DNA of 64,000 nucleotides, taken from NCBI RefSeq assembly GCF_001641265.1, contig NW_020167532.1:930001-994000 (forward strand). Reading direction: 5' to 3'. Both the position numbers and the translations under genes were made by a program. Source of the DNA: Pseudogymnoascus destructans. Lineage: Eukaryota; Ascomycota; Leotiomycetes; Thelebolales; Thelebolaceae. The stretch's first letter is position 1; each line of letters starts with the position of its first letter. Positions 52,718 to 62,184 of the stretch are shown piece after piece. The notes under the pieces are model-generated. The model saw only the letters and a program-made list of their open reading frames with translations, was not told the origin of the DNA and searched no databases.

Positions 52718-54655
52718 ATGTCTGTCGTCAGTTCGAAGGGGAAAACCCCCACCACGCCAACTTCATCTCAGAGGTCTAAGCCTGAGAATGAGGAGATGCC
52801 CGACGCACCCACCGTCAACGAACTCAAGGAAACTCTACGCGTCAAGTTGCCCGACACTTACTCCGGCAACCGAAAGGAACTTGAGGTGTTTTTGCTACAG
52901 GTCGAACTGTACCAGCACTTCAATGATGAGAAGTTTCCCACCCAGGAGAGCTATGCCCTGTGGACTGCGTCCTACCTTAGGGGGGAAGCCCTGCGATGGA
53001 TCGAACCATTCCTCAAGGACTATTTCAAATATGAAAGTACCAATGGAAGCATGACAACTACGCAGACTATGTTTGGCAGCTGGAATGGATTCTGTAAGGA
53101 AATCCGACGCATGTTCGGAGACATCGATGAGATTAAGACCGCAGAAGACCATCTGTTTGCACTTAAGCAGACTGGCAGCGCCCTCACATACTCCACAGAA
53201 TTCCAGAGATACGGCAATCAGACAGGATGGGACGCCAGCGCACTCATCAGCCACTACCGACGTGGGCTGAAGAGCCATATACGTATGGAACTTGCCCGTT
53301 TGGAACAACAACCAACGGACATGGTAGCGCTAATCGAACATACGGTCCGAATCGACAATCGACTATACGAATTCCAGAAGGAACGTCGGACCTATGACAA
53401 GCCCAAGAAAAGTTACCCCTACCGGGGAAACGAGGGCAGACGACGGGATCAACACCCGCGAGACAACCGTTGGTCGGACCCAATGGAACTCGATGCCACG
53501 TTCAAACCTGGACGACCCCGTGACCCTAAGAAAGACAGACAATTCAAGGAGCGACTCTGTTTTAACTGCGACAAGCCAGGCCACATGGCCCGAGACTGCA
53601 GACAGCCAAAGAAAGGGAACGGCGGACGCAAAGTCGGCAAGCAACTTAACGCCACCTGGACAGGACAGTTGAACGCAACGTTTGTGAGCAAACAAGACTG
53701 GGGAATAAACGGCGAAAGCACCCCAGAAGACGAGAGCTCAGATGAAGGGTCGGAGGCGGAATCATTCACCGTCTCGGAACAGGAGACCTTCGATGAACTC
53801 GCACCTACGGAACCAATGAGTCCACGGTGCAAGAGCGTAGTAAGATGCATGGCAAAACACGCCCACGCGAAGATTAGGGCCGAACGAGACAAGCCCAATG
53901 GCCAGAGGAGAATCCCCATGCTTAAAGACCTCTACGGGAACCTGTTACAGGGACTTCCGTTAAAGTGCAAGGTGGACGACTGCAAGGATGACCTCTGGAG
54001 ATACTACGACCAACTAACGAATACCCGCAGGCTGCTTGGCACGTCCCAAGACGTAGCTAAGTTGGAAGCCCAAGAAGCGGAAGAACTGGAGAAGGATGTC
54101 GAGCATATGGCTAAACTGAAGTATATGAAAAGCGTCGAACTTTACTACCAGGACCGCAGGAAAGCCCTGAAGAAGTACGACGTGAAAGCCAGAGATATGC
54201 TCCGACGGGAAAATGCGAGACCCACTCCACGCATCGAAAGGAGAGCCATGGAGCAACTAGACACGTTCTCCACGCCTCCGAGGGAAGATAGTGCATGGGT
54301 GAGAGGACAGCGGGAACTATCAACGACAGACGCAACAGAGACTGATCATCCCTGGCACGCGTATGTCTACTGGGAGTATTGCAGCGAAGATGACTGCAAG
54401 CTCCACTGGAAAAAGAAACACCAGAATCAGTTGTTTCCCCGATCCTCGCCCAGGATACACTTCAGAGACGCAGAGCAAGTTCACGCCCTCAGGCGAAGCC
54501 AGTCTGAAGGGGACTTGCCTATCAAAAGCGAACAGGTATACGAGAAATACCCACATCTGCTAGACGAAGCAATAGAGCGAGGGAAACGATCTCCCCAAGG
54601 ACCACCATTGGAAGCGGATGAATACTATCCTTCCTCAGACGAGTCAAAAAACTAG
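52718..54655 (+). CDS. gag: Gag of chromovirus C
   Basis: 645 residues, intact. Capsid-like region at about 45-230 (LPDTYSGNRKELEVFLLQVE, SYALWTASYLRGEALRWIEP, TEFQRYGNQTGWDASALISH). The zinc knuckle CFNCDKPGHMARDC (CCHC) lies at about residues 284-297. An unusually long C-terminal part of some 340 residues follows, with an acidic segment, a Lys/Glu-rich helix and a second Cys/His motif, YCSEDDCKLHWKKKH (C-x4-C-x2-H-x4-H). Gag forms the particle that packages element RNA. The last codons contain the frameshift site. The start is the first ATG after the LTR, 46 nt downstream. Confidence 0.92.
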   Translation: MSVVSSKGKTPTTPTSSQRSKPENEEMPDAPTVNELKETLRVKLPDTYSGNRKELEVFLLQVELYQHFNDEKFPTQESYALWTASYLRGEALRWIEPFLKDYFKYESTNGSMTTTQTMFGSWNGFCKEIRRMFGDIDEIKTAEDHLFALKQTGSALTYSTEFQRYGNQTGWDASALISHYRRGLKSHIRMELARLEQQPTDMVALIEHTVRIDNRLYEFQKERRTYDKPKKSYPYRGNEGRRRDQHPRDNRWSDPMELDATFKPGRPRDPKKDRQFKERLCFNCDKPGHMARDCRQPKKGNGGRKVGKQLNATWTGQLNATFVSKQDWGINGESTPEDESSDEGSEAESFTVSEQETFDELAPTEPMSPRCKSVVRCMAKHAHAKIRAERDKPNGQRRIPMLKDLYGNLLQGLPLKCKVDDCKDDLWRYYDQLTNTRRLLGTSQDVAKLEAQEAEELEKDVEHMAKLKYMKSVELYYQDRRKALKKYDVKARDMLRRENARPTPRIERRAMEQLDTFSTPPREDSAWVRGQRELSTTDATETDHPWHAYVYWEYCSEDDCKLHWKKKHQNQLFPRSSPRIHFRDAEQVHALRRSQSEGDLPIKSEQVYEKYPHLLDEAIERGKRSPQGPPLEADEYYPSSDESKN

Positions 54656-54683
54656 GAGTCCTCGACGGTAGGCCACCGGCGAG
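54646..54683 (+). promoter_or_regulatory. -1 ribosomal frameshift signal, gag to pol
   Basis: A AAA AAC at 54646-54652 lies in the gag frame (TCA AAA AAC) immediately before TAG (54653-54655). A -1 slip reads CTA GGA GTC, which is the pol frame, open from 54622. After 8 nt a small stem can form between CTCGACGG (54661-54668) and CCGGCGAG (54676-54683), with one mismatch. Confidence 0.75.
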
Positions 54684-54732
54684 CGACACGAAGAGGCCTA
54701 GTACAGACCAGCTATGCGCCACGACGGGCAGC

Positions 54733-57700
54733 ATGCAACTATATGTGGTCGCTAAGATACAACAGCGACACCTCCGAGCAATGATTGACTCAGGAGCGAC
54801 GGGCAACTTTATGACAAAGAAAGTAGCAGACACGCAAGGTTTCAAGACGCAATTGAAAACCGAACCATACCCGTTAATGGTCGTAGATGGAGAGCCCATC
54901 TCGACTAATGAAGGAATGGTGACCCACGAAACGGTCCCATTGGAAATGGTCATGCTACACGGGCACAAGGAAACGATTCAGTTTGACATCGTGCACATGG
55001 ACAACCATGCGTGCATCCTTGGTGTGCCATGGCTCAAGAAACACAACCCCCAGATCGACTGGTGGAACGAGAAAGTTGTGATGAGCCAGTGCGCGTGTGA
55101 ACAACGGACGGACACGCGACAACGGGAGAAACCCTCCCAGGGCCGGAAGGAGTTATGTGCAACCTCCGAGCTCGATGACCTAGCCCAGGCATCCTCACCG
55201 ACGAGTATACCGGTGGAGTACAAGGAATACGAGCAATTATTCCAGGAAGGCCCTAAGAATGAGGCGCTTCCTAAGCACCAACCATGGGATCACGAGATAC
55301 CTTTGGAGAAAGACAAGAGTCCACCGTTCGGACCAATATATCAGCTATCGGAAAAGGAGCTGAAGGTACTTAAGGAGTACATCGATGATAACCTAGCGAA
55401 AGGATTCATCAGACCATCCACATCACCAGCAGGAAGTCCGGTGCTTTTCGTACCAAAGAAAGACGGCTCCCTACGGTTATGTGTGGACTATCGAGCGTTG
55501 AACAACATCACAATCAAGGACAGGTATGCCCTGCCGTTAATCAACGAACTACACGATAGATTTCAAGGAGCAAAGATCTTCAGTAAGCTAGATCTGCGAG
55601 GAGCATACAACCTGATCCGAATCAAGGCTGGGGAAGAGTGGAAAACAGCATTCCGCACCCGCTATGGCCTATTCGAGTATCAAGTCATGCCCTTTGGGCT
55701 AACAAACGCACCCGCATCCATGCAACGACTGATGAATGATGCTTTGCACGAATACTTAGACATCTTTACCATTGTCTACTTAGACGATGTCCTGGTGTAT
55801 TCAGCAACCAAGGAGGAGCATGTCAAGCATGTCAAACTCGTCCTGAAGAAACTAAAGGAGTACAGCTTACTCCTCAAACCAGAGAAGTGCGAGTTCCATA
55901 AAAACCAAGTCGAATTCTTGGGTTACATTATTGGAACGCATGGCATCAAGATGGACCAAGCAAAAGTAACGGCAGTGTTGGAATGGCCAACACCGACCAC
56001 GGTCAAGGAAGTGCAAGCCTTCCTAGGCTTCGCCAACTTCTACCGGAGATTCATCTCGGGATATTCCAAGGTAGCTCAACCACTCACGGAGCTTACCAGA
56101 AAGGATCTCGAATTCAAATGGACGGACAAGGCAGAGGCTGCTTTCCAGGAACTTAAGACGAAGTTCACGGAAGCACCTATCCTTGCTACATTTGACCCTG
56201 CAAAGAAGATCATCCTCGAAACGGACTCTTCTGACTTCGCAATTGGAGCATGTCTGAATCAACCAGACGAGAACGGTAAGTTCAAACCAATCGCGTACTA
56301 CTCTAGGAAACTGTCACCCGCGGAACTCAATTACGACATCCACGACAAGGAGCTACTGGCTATTGTCGTTGCCTTTGAGCAGTGGCGAGTATATCTTGAG
56401 GGACCCACCTACCCTGTGCAGGTATGGACGGATCACAAGAACCTCATATACTTCACCACGACCAAGGTTTTAAACCGCAGACAAGTCCGCTGGGCAGAAA
56501 CCCTCGCAGCCTACAACTTCACGATAACCTATCGCAAGGGCTCCGAGAATGCAAGAGCAGACTCTCTCAGCAGACGGACCGACTACGCCGGCCCAAAGGA
56601 AGAAAGACCTAGAGCAATTCTGAAGAAAACAGATGCAGGAATACAGTACAACGAGTTACTAGCGACGATCTCAGTCATCGAAGATACAGAACTCGAGGAA
56701 AGACTCAAGAAAGCTTACGCAACAGACGAATGCGCCAAGCGAGTCTTGTCCAAAGTCGAAGGCGACTTCACCATCGACGAACAAGGATTGATTCGATACA
56801 AAGGGTTAGTGTATGTCCCAAGTCAAATGAGACGCCCGCTGGTGCAAGAACAACACTCGTTACCAGCACACGGTCATCAGGGAGTAACACGAACCTTCGA
56901 ACGAATCACTCGACACTACTACTTCCCAGGTATGAGGAAGCAGGTAGAGACAGTGGTAAGAGAGTGCGACATTTGCAGCAAGTCAAAATCCAATAGGCAT
57001 CTGCCATACGGACAACTCAAGTCGACACCAGTACCAAAAGGAGCGTGGAAATCAATAGCTTTGGACTTCATCGTCAAGCTTCCACCCTCCAAGGACCCGT
57101 TAACAGGAATAGAATACGACTCTATCCTCGTCATCACGGAAAGACTCACGAAATATGGGAAGTTTATACCATATCTAGAAGCTAGCGACGCCGAGGCGCT
57201 CGCATATACCTTCATTCGAGTCATATTAGCCGATCATGGGATGCCAGAAGAAATCATCTCAGATAGAGAGAAGCTCTTTACTTCGAAATTCTGGAAATCA
57301 TTGATGGCGCTACTGGGAACAAATCATAAGCTATCAACAGCTTTTCATCCCCAGACAGACGGCCAAACAGAAAGATTAAATCAGACCCTTGAACAGTACC
57401 TGCGAAGCTATGTCAATCATCAACAGGATAACTGGGTTCAGATCTTACCCATCGCACAGTTTGCATATAACAGCGCGATGACAGAAGCAACGAAAGTCTC
57501 ACCGTTCTTTGCCAATTATGGCTACCAGCCAGAAGCATATAGGCAACCAAGACCGGATGAATCACGAGCTGAACAAGCCCTGATCGTGGTGGAACAACTG
57601 AAATCGTTCCACGAACAACTTGCGACGGACATCCAATTCTTAAATGAACGATCCGCCGCATACGCAAACAAGAAGCGCAGTATGGAACCTGCCTTCAAGG

Positions 57701-58185
57701 AGGGGGATAAAGTATACCTACTCCGGAAACATATCAAAACGAAACGACCAAGCACAAAGTTGGACTTCAAGAAATTGGGACCATTCAAAATATTGAACAA
57801 AGTCAGCTCAGTTAATTACAGACTGCAGCTACCCAGGAAGTCTAGACTACACCCGGTATTTCATGTCTCACTACTGGAATCAGCAAGAGGAAATACCCCA
57901 GTTGCGACCGACACCGAACTCCAACCCGAGAATGAGATAATTGAATATGAGGTCGAAGCGATCCTAGACAGAAGGTTAGTAGGACGTCGAGAAGAGTTTT
58001 TGATAAAATGGGAAAATTACGAACCTACGGATAATTCGTGGGAACCAACAAGGAACATCAGCAAAGAACTGCTGGAGGAATATCGACGCCGCCATCCGCC
58101 AGCCATTGATCCCAAGATGCAGGGGAGTAGGCCAGTGGATCGGAGGAAGCGAGGGTCCCGGTCACAGACGAGGAGGCAGCGCTAA
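54733..58185 (+). CDS. pol: Pol of chromovirus C (PR-RT-RH-IN-chromodomain)
   Basis: 1,150 residues from the first ATG. The frame is already open at 54622 and most likely expressed as Gag-Pol by the -1 frameshift. Protease IDSGATGNF at about residue 18. Reverse transcriptase includes LCVDYRALNNITIKDRYALP and the catalytic YLDDVLVYS at about 349-357. RNase H starts ILETDSSDFAIGACL at about 495. The integrase zinc finger has HSLPAHGHQGVTRT and CDIC, with catalytic Asp/Glu in LDFIVKLPP, ISDREKLFTSKFW and FHPQTDGQTERLNQTLEQYL. GPF module KKLGPFKILN. The C-terminal chromodomain at about 1075-1125 contains EYEVEAILDRRLVGRREEFL, IKWENYEPTDNSWEP. Chromodomains of chromoviruses direct integration toward heterochromatin. 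The last 43 codons overlap the antisense ORF. Confidence 0.95.
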   Translation: MQLYVVAKIQQRHLRAMIDSGATGNFMTKKVADTQGFKTQLKTEPYPLMVVDGEPISTNEGMVTHETVPLEMVMLHGHKETIQFDIVHMDNHACILGVPWLKKHNPQIDWWNEKVVMSQCACEQRTDTRQREKPSQGRKELCATSELDDLAQASSPTSIPVEYKEYEQLFQEGPKNEALPKHQPWDHEIPLEKDKSPPFGPIYQLSEKELKVLKEYIDDNLAKGFIRPSTSPAGSPVLFVPKKDGSLRLCVDYRALNNITIKDRYALPLINELHDRFQGAKIFSKLDLRGAYNLIRIKAGEEWKTAFRTRYGLFEYQVMPFGLTNAPASMQRLMNDALHEYLDIFTIVYLDDVLVYSATKEEHVKHVKLVLKKLKEYSLLLKPEKCEFHKNQVEFLGYIIGTHGIKMDQAKVTAVLEWPTPTTVKEVQAFLGFANFYRRFISGYSKVAQPLTELTRKDLEFKWTDKAEAAFQELKTKFTEAPILATFDPAKKIILETDSSDFAIGACLNQPDENGKFKPIAYYSRKLSPAELNYDIHDKELLAIVVAFEQWRVYLEGPTYPVQVWTDHKNLIYFTTTKVLNRRQVRWAETLAAYNFTITYRKGSENARADSLSRRTDYAGPKEERPRAILKKTDAGIQYNELLATISVIEDTELEERLKKAYATDECAKRVLSKVEGDFTIDEQGLIRYKGLVYVPSQMRRPLVQEQHSLPAHGHQGVTRTFERITRHYYFPGMRKQVETVVRECDICSKSKSNRHLPYGQLKSTPVPKGAWKSIALDFIVKLPPSKDPLTGIEYDSILVITERLTKYGKFIPYLEASDAEALAYTFIRVILADHGMPEEIISDREKLFTSKFWKSLMALLGTNHKLSTAFHPQTDGQTERLNQTLEQYLRSYVNHQQDNWVQILPIAQFAYNSAMTEATKVSPFFANYGYQPEAYRQPRPDESRAEQALIVVEQLKSFHEQLATDIQFLNERSAAYANKKRSMEPAFKEGDKVYLLRKHIKTKRPSTKLDFKKLGPFKILNKVSSVNYRLQLPRKSRLHPVFHVSLLESARGNTPVATDTELQPENEIIEYEVEAILDRRLVGRREEFLIKWENYEPTDNSWEPTRNISKELLEEYRRRHPPAIDPKMQGSRPVDRRKRGSRSQTRRQR

Positions 58186-58540
58186 CTGCCTGTTCCTCGA
58201 CCTCAACAGCGTCATGCTTATCAGCAGCCACACGTTCGGCCTCCTCTGCCGCATCAAGCTCGTCGAGGGTTTTCAAACCTCGCCGGAGCATATCTTTACC
58301 ACGGGTTCGGATGAGGCGTTTCTGCTTCCGCAGACGAAGTAACTTCGAAAGGGTTTCTTCCTCTTCGCGATCCAGGCGATCCTCCTCCCGTTCGAGCTTC
58401 ACCCAGTCGGGATGCTCAGGACCCATACAGTCACACTTTTCTTTCAAGTTGCGACGAACGCACTCGGCGCACCGCCGTGAATCATTTGGAGACGACACGC
58501 AAGTAATGTTTCGCCTCACGCAGTTCGAGCAAGAATCCAT
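58058..58540 (-). CDS. Antisense Zn2Cys6-like / coiled-coil protein of chromovirus C
   Basis: 160 residues from the ATG at 58540, opposite to and overlapping the pol 3' end by 128 nt. Cysteines at 4, 7, 14, 24, 27 and 36 give C-x2-C-x6-C-x9-C-x2-C-x8-C, the spacing of GAL4-type Zn(II)2Cys6 clusters, with an extra Cys at 38. The two halves look alike (CSNCVRRNITC and CAECVRRNLKEKC). Residues of about 48-110 are a charged helix/coil (LEREEDRLDREEEETLSKLL, LDELDAAEEAERVAADKHDA), and the rest is Ser/Ala-rich. The frame stays open about 46 codons upstream of the ATG (LNTARKLQERNDLVRRIKNH) without another ATG. GAL4-type clusters bind DNA in fungal nuclei. A regulatory role in the element is inference. 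No homologous cellular protein is known to me. Confidence 0.6.
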   Translation of the reverse strand: MDSCSNCVRRNITCVSSPNDSRRCAECVRRNLKEKCDCMGPEHPDWVKLEREEDRLDREEEETLSKLLRLRKQKRLIRTRGKDMLRRGLKTLDELDAAEEAERVAADKHDAVEVEEQAVSAASSSVTGTLASSDPLAYSPASWDQWLADGGVDIPPAVLC

Positions 58541-58705
58541 TTCGGGTAGTTCGTATCCGTGGTTCTTTATTCGACGGACAAGATCGTTGCGTTCCTGGAG
58601 TTTGCGGGCAGTGTTCAGTAGGCATGTTGCATGTTGAAGGACTCGCTGAGGAGCAGCAGAGTCCCGGGGACATGGACGTACTTATAGGATTCGAGACGAA
58701 TGCCC

Positions 58706-58721
58706 AGGGGAAGGGAGCGAG
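58706..58721 (+). promoter_or_regulatory. Polypurine tract of chromovirus C
   Basis: AGGGGAAGGGAGCGAG, purine except one C, directly abuts the 3' LTR. This is the expected primer for plus-strand DNA synthesis. Confidence 0.7.
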
Positions 58722-59196
58722 TGTTACGACGGAACAAGAAGGCTGGCCAACTACAGGACAGGAAGGAGGGAGGTCGCATGAGACCGGCCCTGGTACCTGG
58801 AGGGGCAGCGGGGAATAGTAGTTCCGAAAGTATCACGTGACGGACTCGCAGGATGATGAGAAGAGTCCTAAGAGTCCAGGACTCCGAGGACTCGAGTGAG
58901 TTCCCAGGAGTCCACTAGGCACGTGATGGACTCGCAGGATGATGAGAAGAGTCCTAAGAGTCCAGGACTCCGAGGACTCGAGTGAGTTCCCAAGAGTCCA
59001 CTAGGCACGACGCCACTATATAAGTAGATAGTATTTCCTTAGATAGGAGCTTCGTGCTCAACTCAATACAATATTTGTTATATACTAGTAACGTGTTACT
59101 TGAAGCCTTTGTGTCTGATCCCCTGCCTCCTCTGATAAGTAAACCCTTATGCAAGAGAACCTCTGTGTCTTCTATCGTTTAGAAGTCAGCGTTACA
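58722..59196 (+). repeat. 3' LTR of chromovirus C
   Basis: Same length as the 5' LTR. One difference seen (A at 59071 where the 5' LTR has G at 52546). Confidence 0.95.
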
Positions 59197-59348
59197 CCGG
59201 CTACCAAGTGTTGAGTCTAAAGGTCGTTTGTGTGCTGCGCTTGCACAGTGTCGAGCTCTGCGGCAACGTTCTGCCATTTTAACATGTAATTCCTGTGTAA
59301 GATACACCAAGTTAGATAGTAATCAATGGCTGTGGGTGGGGGGAGGAT
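59197..59348. other. Unassigned spacer between chromovirus C and LTR A
   Basis: 152 bp that I cannot assign. It does not continue the pogo relic found on the left side of chromovirus C. Confidence 0.4.
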
Positions 59349-60240
59349 TGTAATGGTGGGTGCACCATATGTGAGAATCTAGCCACCCAAGGAAGGGATG
59401 ATTTTACTAAGACAACACACTGTCTTAGAAAAAGAGCCAAAGGGTCGTAGCTTAGACTATTCCACAACGCAGCAATCAGGTGTATGATGTAGTGGAGTGG
59501 TTTAGACAAGTTGTAACAAATGTTGAGTCTGAGAACTCAGGGATAAGTCAGAGGTTAGCACCTCACTGACTTTTCAGAAACAAGGAGTAATAAGATCAAT
59601 GCTTGGAAGCTTGGAAAAGATGTGGAAGTATGTGATAGTCGATTTACTGTATTGTCTGCTTGCCCTTTCTTAAGGAAAGGGCAATCCTATTTATGCTAAA
59701 GGAGTGTAGTTCTCTCATTTTCCAAGACTTTCCATGACTAACCAGGCTTGGTAACTGTAGTCGACGTAAGAGAATCCCATAGAACCATCTCTTGGGTTCC
59801 TAGCCTATAGGAAGTGAAAAGGAGGTCCAAGGTCAGAGTACCTATAGACAAATTATGTCATAACTTAACCAATCTTGTGGGTAACTAAGGACTGATGACG
59901 TGTAATGAATCATAGAGGGTTGTAGAAGCTTCTAGAGCTATCGTTCATGTTCCTAGGCCTCTAGTTGGTAGAGATATGCCATGTGGTAGTATTGGCCCAC
60001 CCCCTTAAGGAGGAGATTTTCTTAATAACTTGTTCAATGAGTGTCCAAATGATATGCCGTGATGTATGTAGCATAAACAGATGTAGTAGAAGAGTTTGCA
60101 GCAATCGTTGAGTAGTATTGCTTCTGTTGTTGATGTGATAAGCCAAGATATGTATGTTGACTTGTAGGTTTGAGGAGGAGATTTCTAAGTTTGCTCTTGA
60201 GTTTGATAGCAAACTGAGTGCAACGAATGTCAGTATGACA
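59349..60240 (+). mobile_element. Solo LTR of family A (892 bp)
   Basis: Starts TGTAATGGTGGGTGCACC and ends GTCAGTATGACA. Compared with the 38716-39651 copy it lacks about 44 bp near its middle. The flanking five bases (AGGAT and ACTTG) do not match, so no target duplication remains. Its right end truncates the Harbinger transposase. Confidence 0.85.
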
Positions 60241-60242
60241 AC

Positions 60243-61042
60243 TTGCTGATATATTTGGCCGCTCTATAGCCTGGTTAAGTACTGTATTTACAGATACAGT
60301 ACTCTTCCTACATCAGTCTTACTCAAGGAAGCTTCAATGGCACTCTCGACTTACATATGAGAAGTTAAAAGAGTTCGCAGTGGCTATTGAGAGAGTAGGG
60401 GGTGCAGATGGGGTTTGGGGCTTTGTCGATGGTACTTTTCGGTCTCACCAGCGTCCGCAAGGGCAAGATGCTCAGCGGCTCGTATTCTCAGGCCATAAAC
60501 GGGCTCATGGAATCAACTACCAAGCAGTAGTAACTCCTGATGGTTTAATATCATCACTAACAGGCCCGTGGCCTGGTCCTGTAAATGATTGGGCGATGTG
60601 GCGGCGCTCTGGTGTAGAGGAGCATATACGAGAGGTAAGAGTATTCTATTATCATATTACAATACTAACAACCATCTAGGTTATGCAAGATCATAATCTA
60701 TTATATCTATATGGTGATCCTGCATACCAAGCAGGTTATGGTATGGCTTGCCCATGGGCGCACCCACAGGGTAGACACTTTCTTTCAGATGAAAGGAAGG
60801 CTTGGAATAGAGCCCTCTCTTCAGTCCGGATTGCTGTAGAACAGGCGTTTGGAGGAGTGCAGGTTCTATGGACATATACAGCATTTGGAAAGGCACTCCG
60901 TTCAGGATATCAGCCAGTTGGGGTTTACTATCCTGTTGCAGTTCTATTATCAAATTGCTTTATATGCTTCCGTCATACATCAGCATCTGGATCACGGTTT
61001 GCAGTGCCTCCACCATTAATAGAAGAGTATTTATCATTATAA
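60243..61042 (+). pseudogene. Harbinger DDE_4 transposase, N-terminally truncated
   Basis: Reads from LADIFGRSIAWLSTVFTDTV without a stop. A 45-nt intron at 60635-60679 (GTAAGA..TAG) joins EEHIREV to MQDHNLLYLY. The catalytic triad is FVDGTF (Asp), YGDPAYQAGYG (Asp) and IAVEQAFGG (Glu). The C-terminus ends at TAA 61042. Only the N-terminal DNA-binding part is missing, so the element lost activity recently. The frame itself is undamaged. Confidence 0.8.
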
Positions 61043-61074
61043 ACTATATACATGTATATCTATTATATCCCTTT

Positions 61075-62072
61075 CTATCCATCTGTACTCTGATGCGTCT
61101 GTTGTAATAGATGTAGTATTTGACTCACATCCGCACGTAGTTCTTGGAGTTTTAATTCAACACTCTCGATAGCTTTTGCATTTGACCGCTCAGCAGCATC
61201 GGCGCTTGCTGAAAGCTCAGCAGTCCTTGCGATACTCTGAGCGATTTCGAGGATTGCATCTTTATGAGAGGGTGGAGGGGGGTCTTCGGTGCACTGTTTC
61301 CGCTTTCGTCTTGGTTGAGAAGCTGAAGTTGACGGTGTAGAGGACTCAGAAATATGAGAATCAGAGAGGATAGACTCAGAGGGGATTAACTCAGAAGGCG
61401 GAATGGAAGACTCTATTGAGTTCGATAGATTTCGATGTGAGAACCGGGTAGTTTGAGCAGTTCGCCATGCAATAGATGCTTCAGTTTCTGCTTCCTTTGT
61501 CCCTTTTGCTGCATCTCGAATCGATTCCTTATTAGCCCGTATATCAACGATATTAATCCATTGGTCAACTGCATCGTCATATGAAGAAGGAGGATCTTCT
61601 TCGCCACTTCGTCCTTCTGGCCGTAATGAGACTTTGCTCCGATGCTCTCGAATAAGACTGGTAATAACTCTTCCAATAGAGTTATGGGTTAAACCTAGCA
61701 AGTGTTCCGCCTCCTTAGTTATAAGCCGCCAAAAGGATCTATCTGCAATAACCCCATATATATCCCTTTTTTGGATGCAAAGCCGGATAATCGTTGTCTT
61801 TTGGTCTCTCGTAAGCCCCTTCCCCCCCCCCCCCTTTTCGATGTTATAACGCCATCAGCCTGGCTACTCTGAGCTAAAGCGCTTTGAGCTGTAGCTGCTA
61901 GAGAGTCTTCGAGGATAGTGGAATCGCTAGTTTCATCGCTGGTTTGGGGCAATTCAAGCCAAGGTTCGCTGGCGGTATCAGTTGAGAGTTCGTGAGGTGG
62001 TGGTTGGGTAGGCCAGGGCTGCGCCATAGGCACTTGATATTGCAAATAGGGGTTGGTAAAAGCGTTATTCAT
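61075..62072 (-). pseudogene. Harbinger Myb/SANT-like gene, one frameshift in G-run
   Basis: Begins MNNAFTNPYLQYQVPMAQPW at 62072 and shifts frame at a homopolymer of about 14 C (G on this strand) at about 61823-61836. It then continues TTIIRLCIQKRDIYGV, SFWRLITKEAEHLLGLTHNS, IGRVITSLIREH, a Myb-like helix array, and ends with a coil (AKAIESVELKLQELRADVSQ). This is the DNA-binding partner protein of Harbinger transposases. The frameshift may be real or a homopolymer sequencing error. Confidence 0.65.
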
Positions 62073-62184
62073 TATTATATATAACTATACAATTGATAAT
62101 ATATCTACGACTTCATTTTCCAACATTGGATTTTACTTATAATACTAACCTATTTAGGACCAGACTGCCAAGACCTGAGCTGCT

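Larger units (their letters stand above)
52197..59196 (+). mobile_element. Ty3/gypsy chromovirus C, full-length (7,000 bp), young
   Basis: Two 475-bp LTRs (52197-52671 and 58722-59196) differ, by my comparison, at one position (G 52546, A 59071). Between them lie a self-complementary primer site, gag, a -1 frameshift signal, pol ending in a chromodomain, an antisense ORF and a polypurine tract. All reading frames are intact. Flanking 5-mers (GATGC on the left, CGGCT on the right) do not match, so no target duplication is visible. The upstream flank is a pogo relic. Confidence 0.93.

Noticed and set aside
58615..58836. 73-codon minus-strand frame spanning into the 3' LTR of chromovirus C, as an N-terminal exon of the antisense gene
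   Set aside because: It is in a different frame from the Cys-cluster ORF, ends in a stop, and no splice pair joining the two was convincing. An N-terminal extension therefore remains open.
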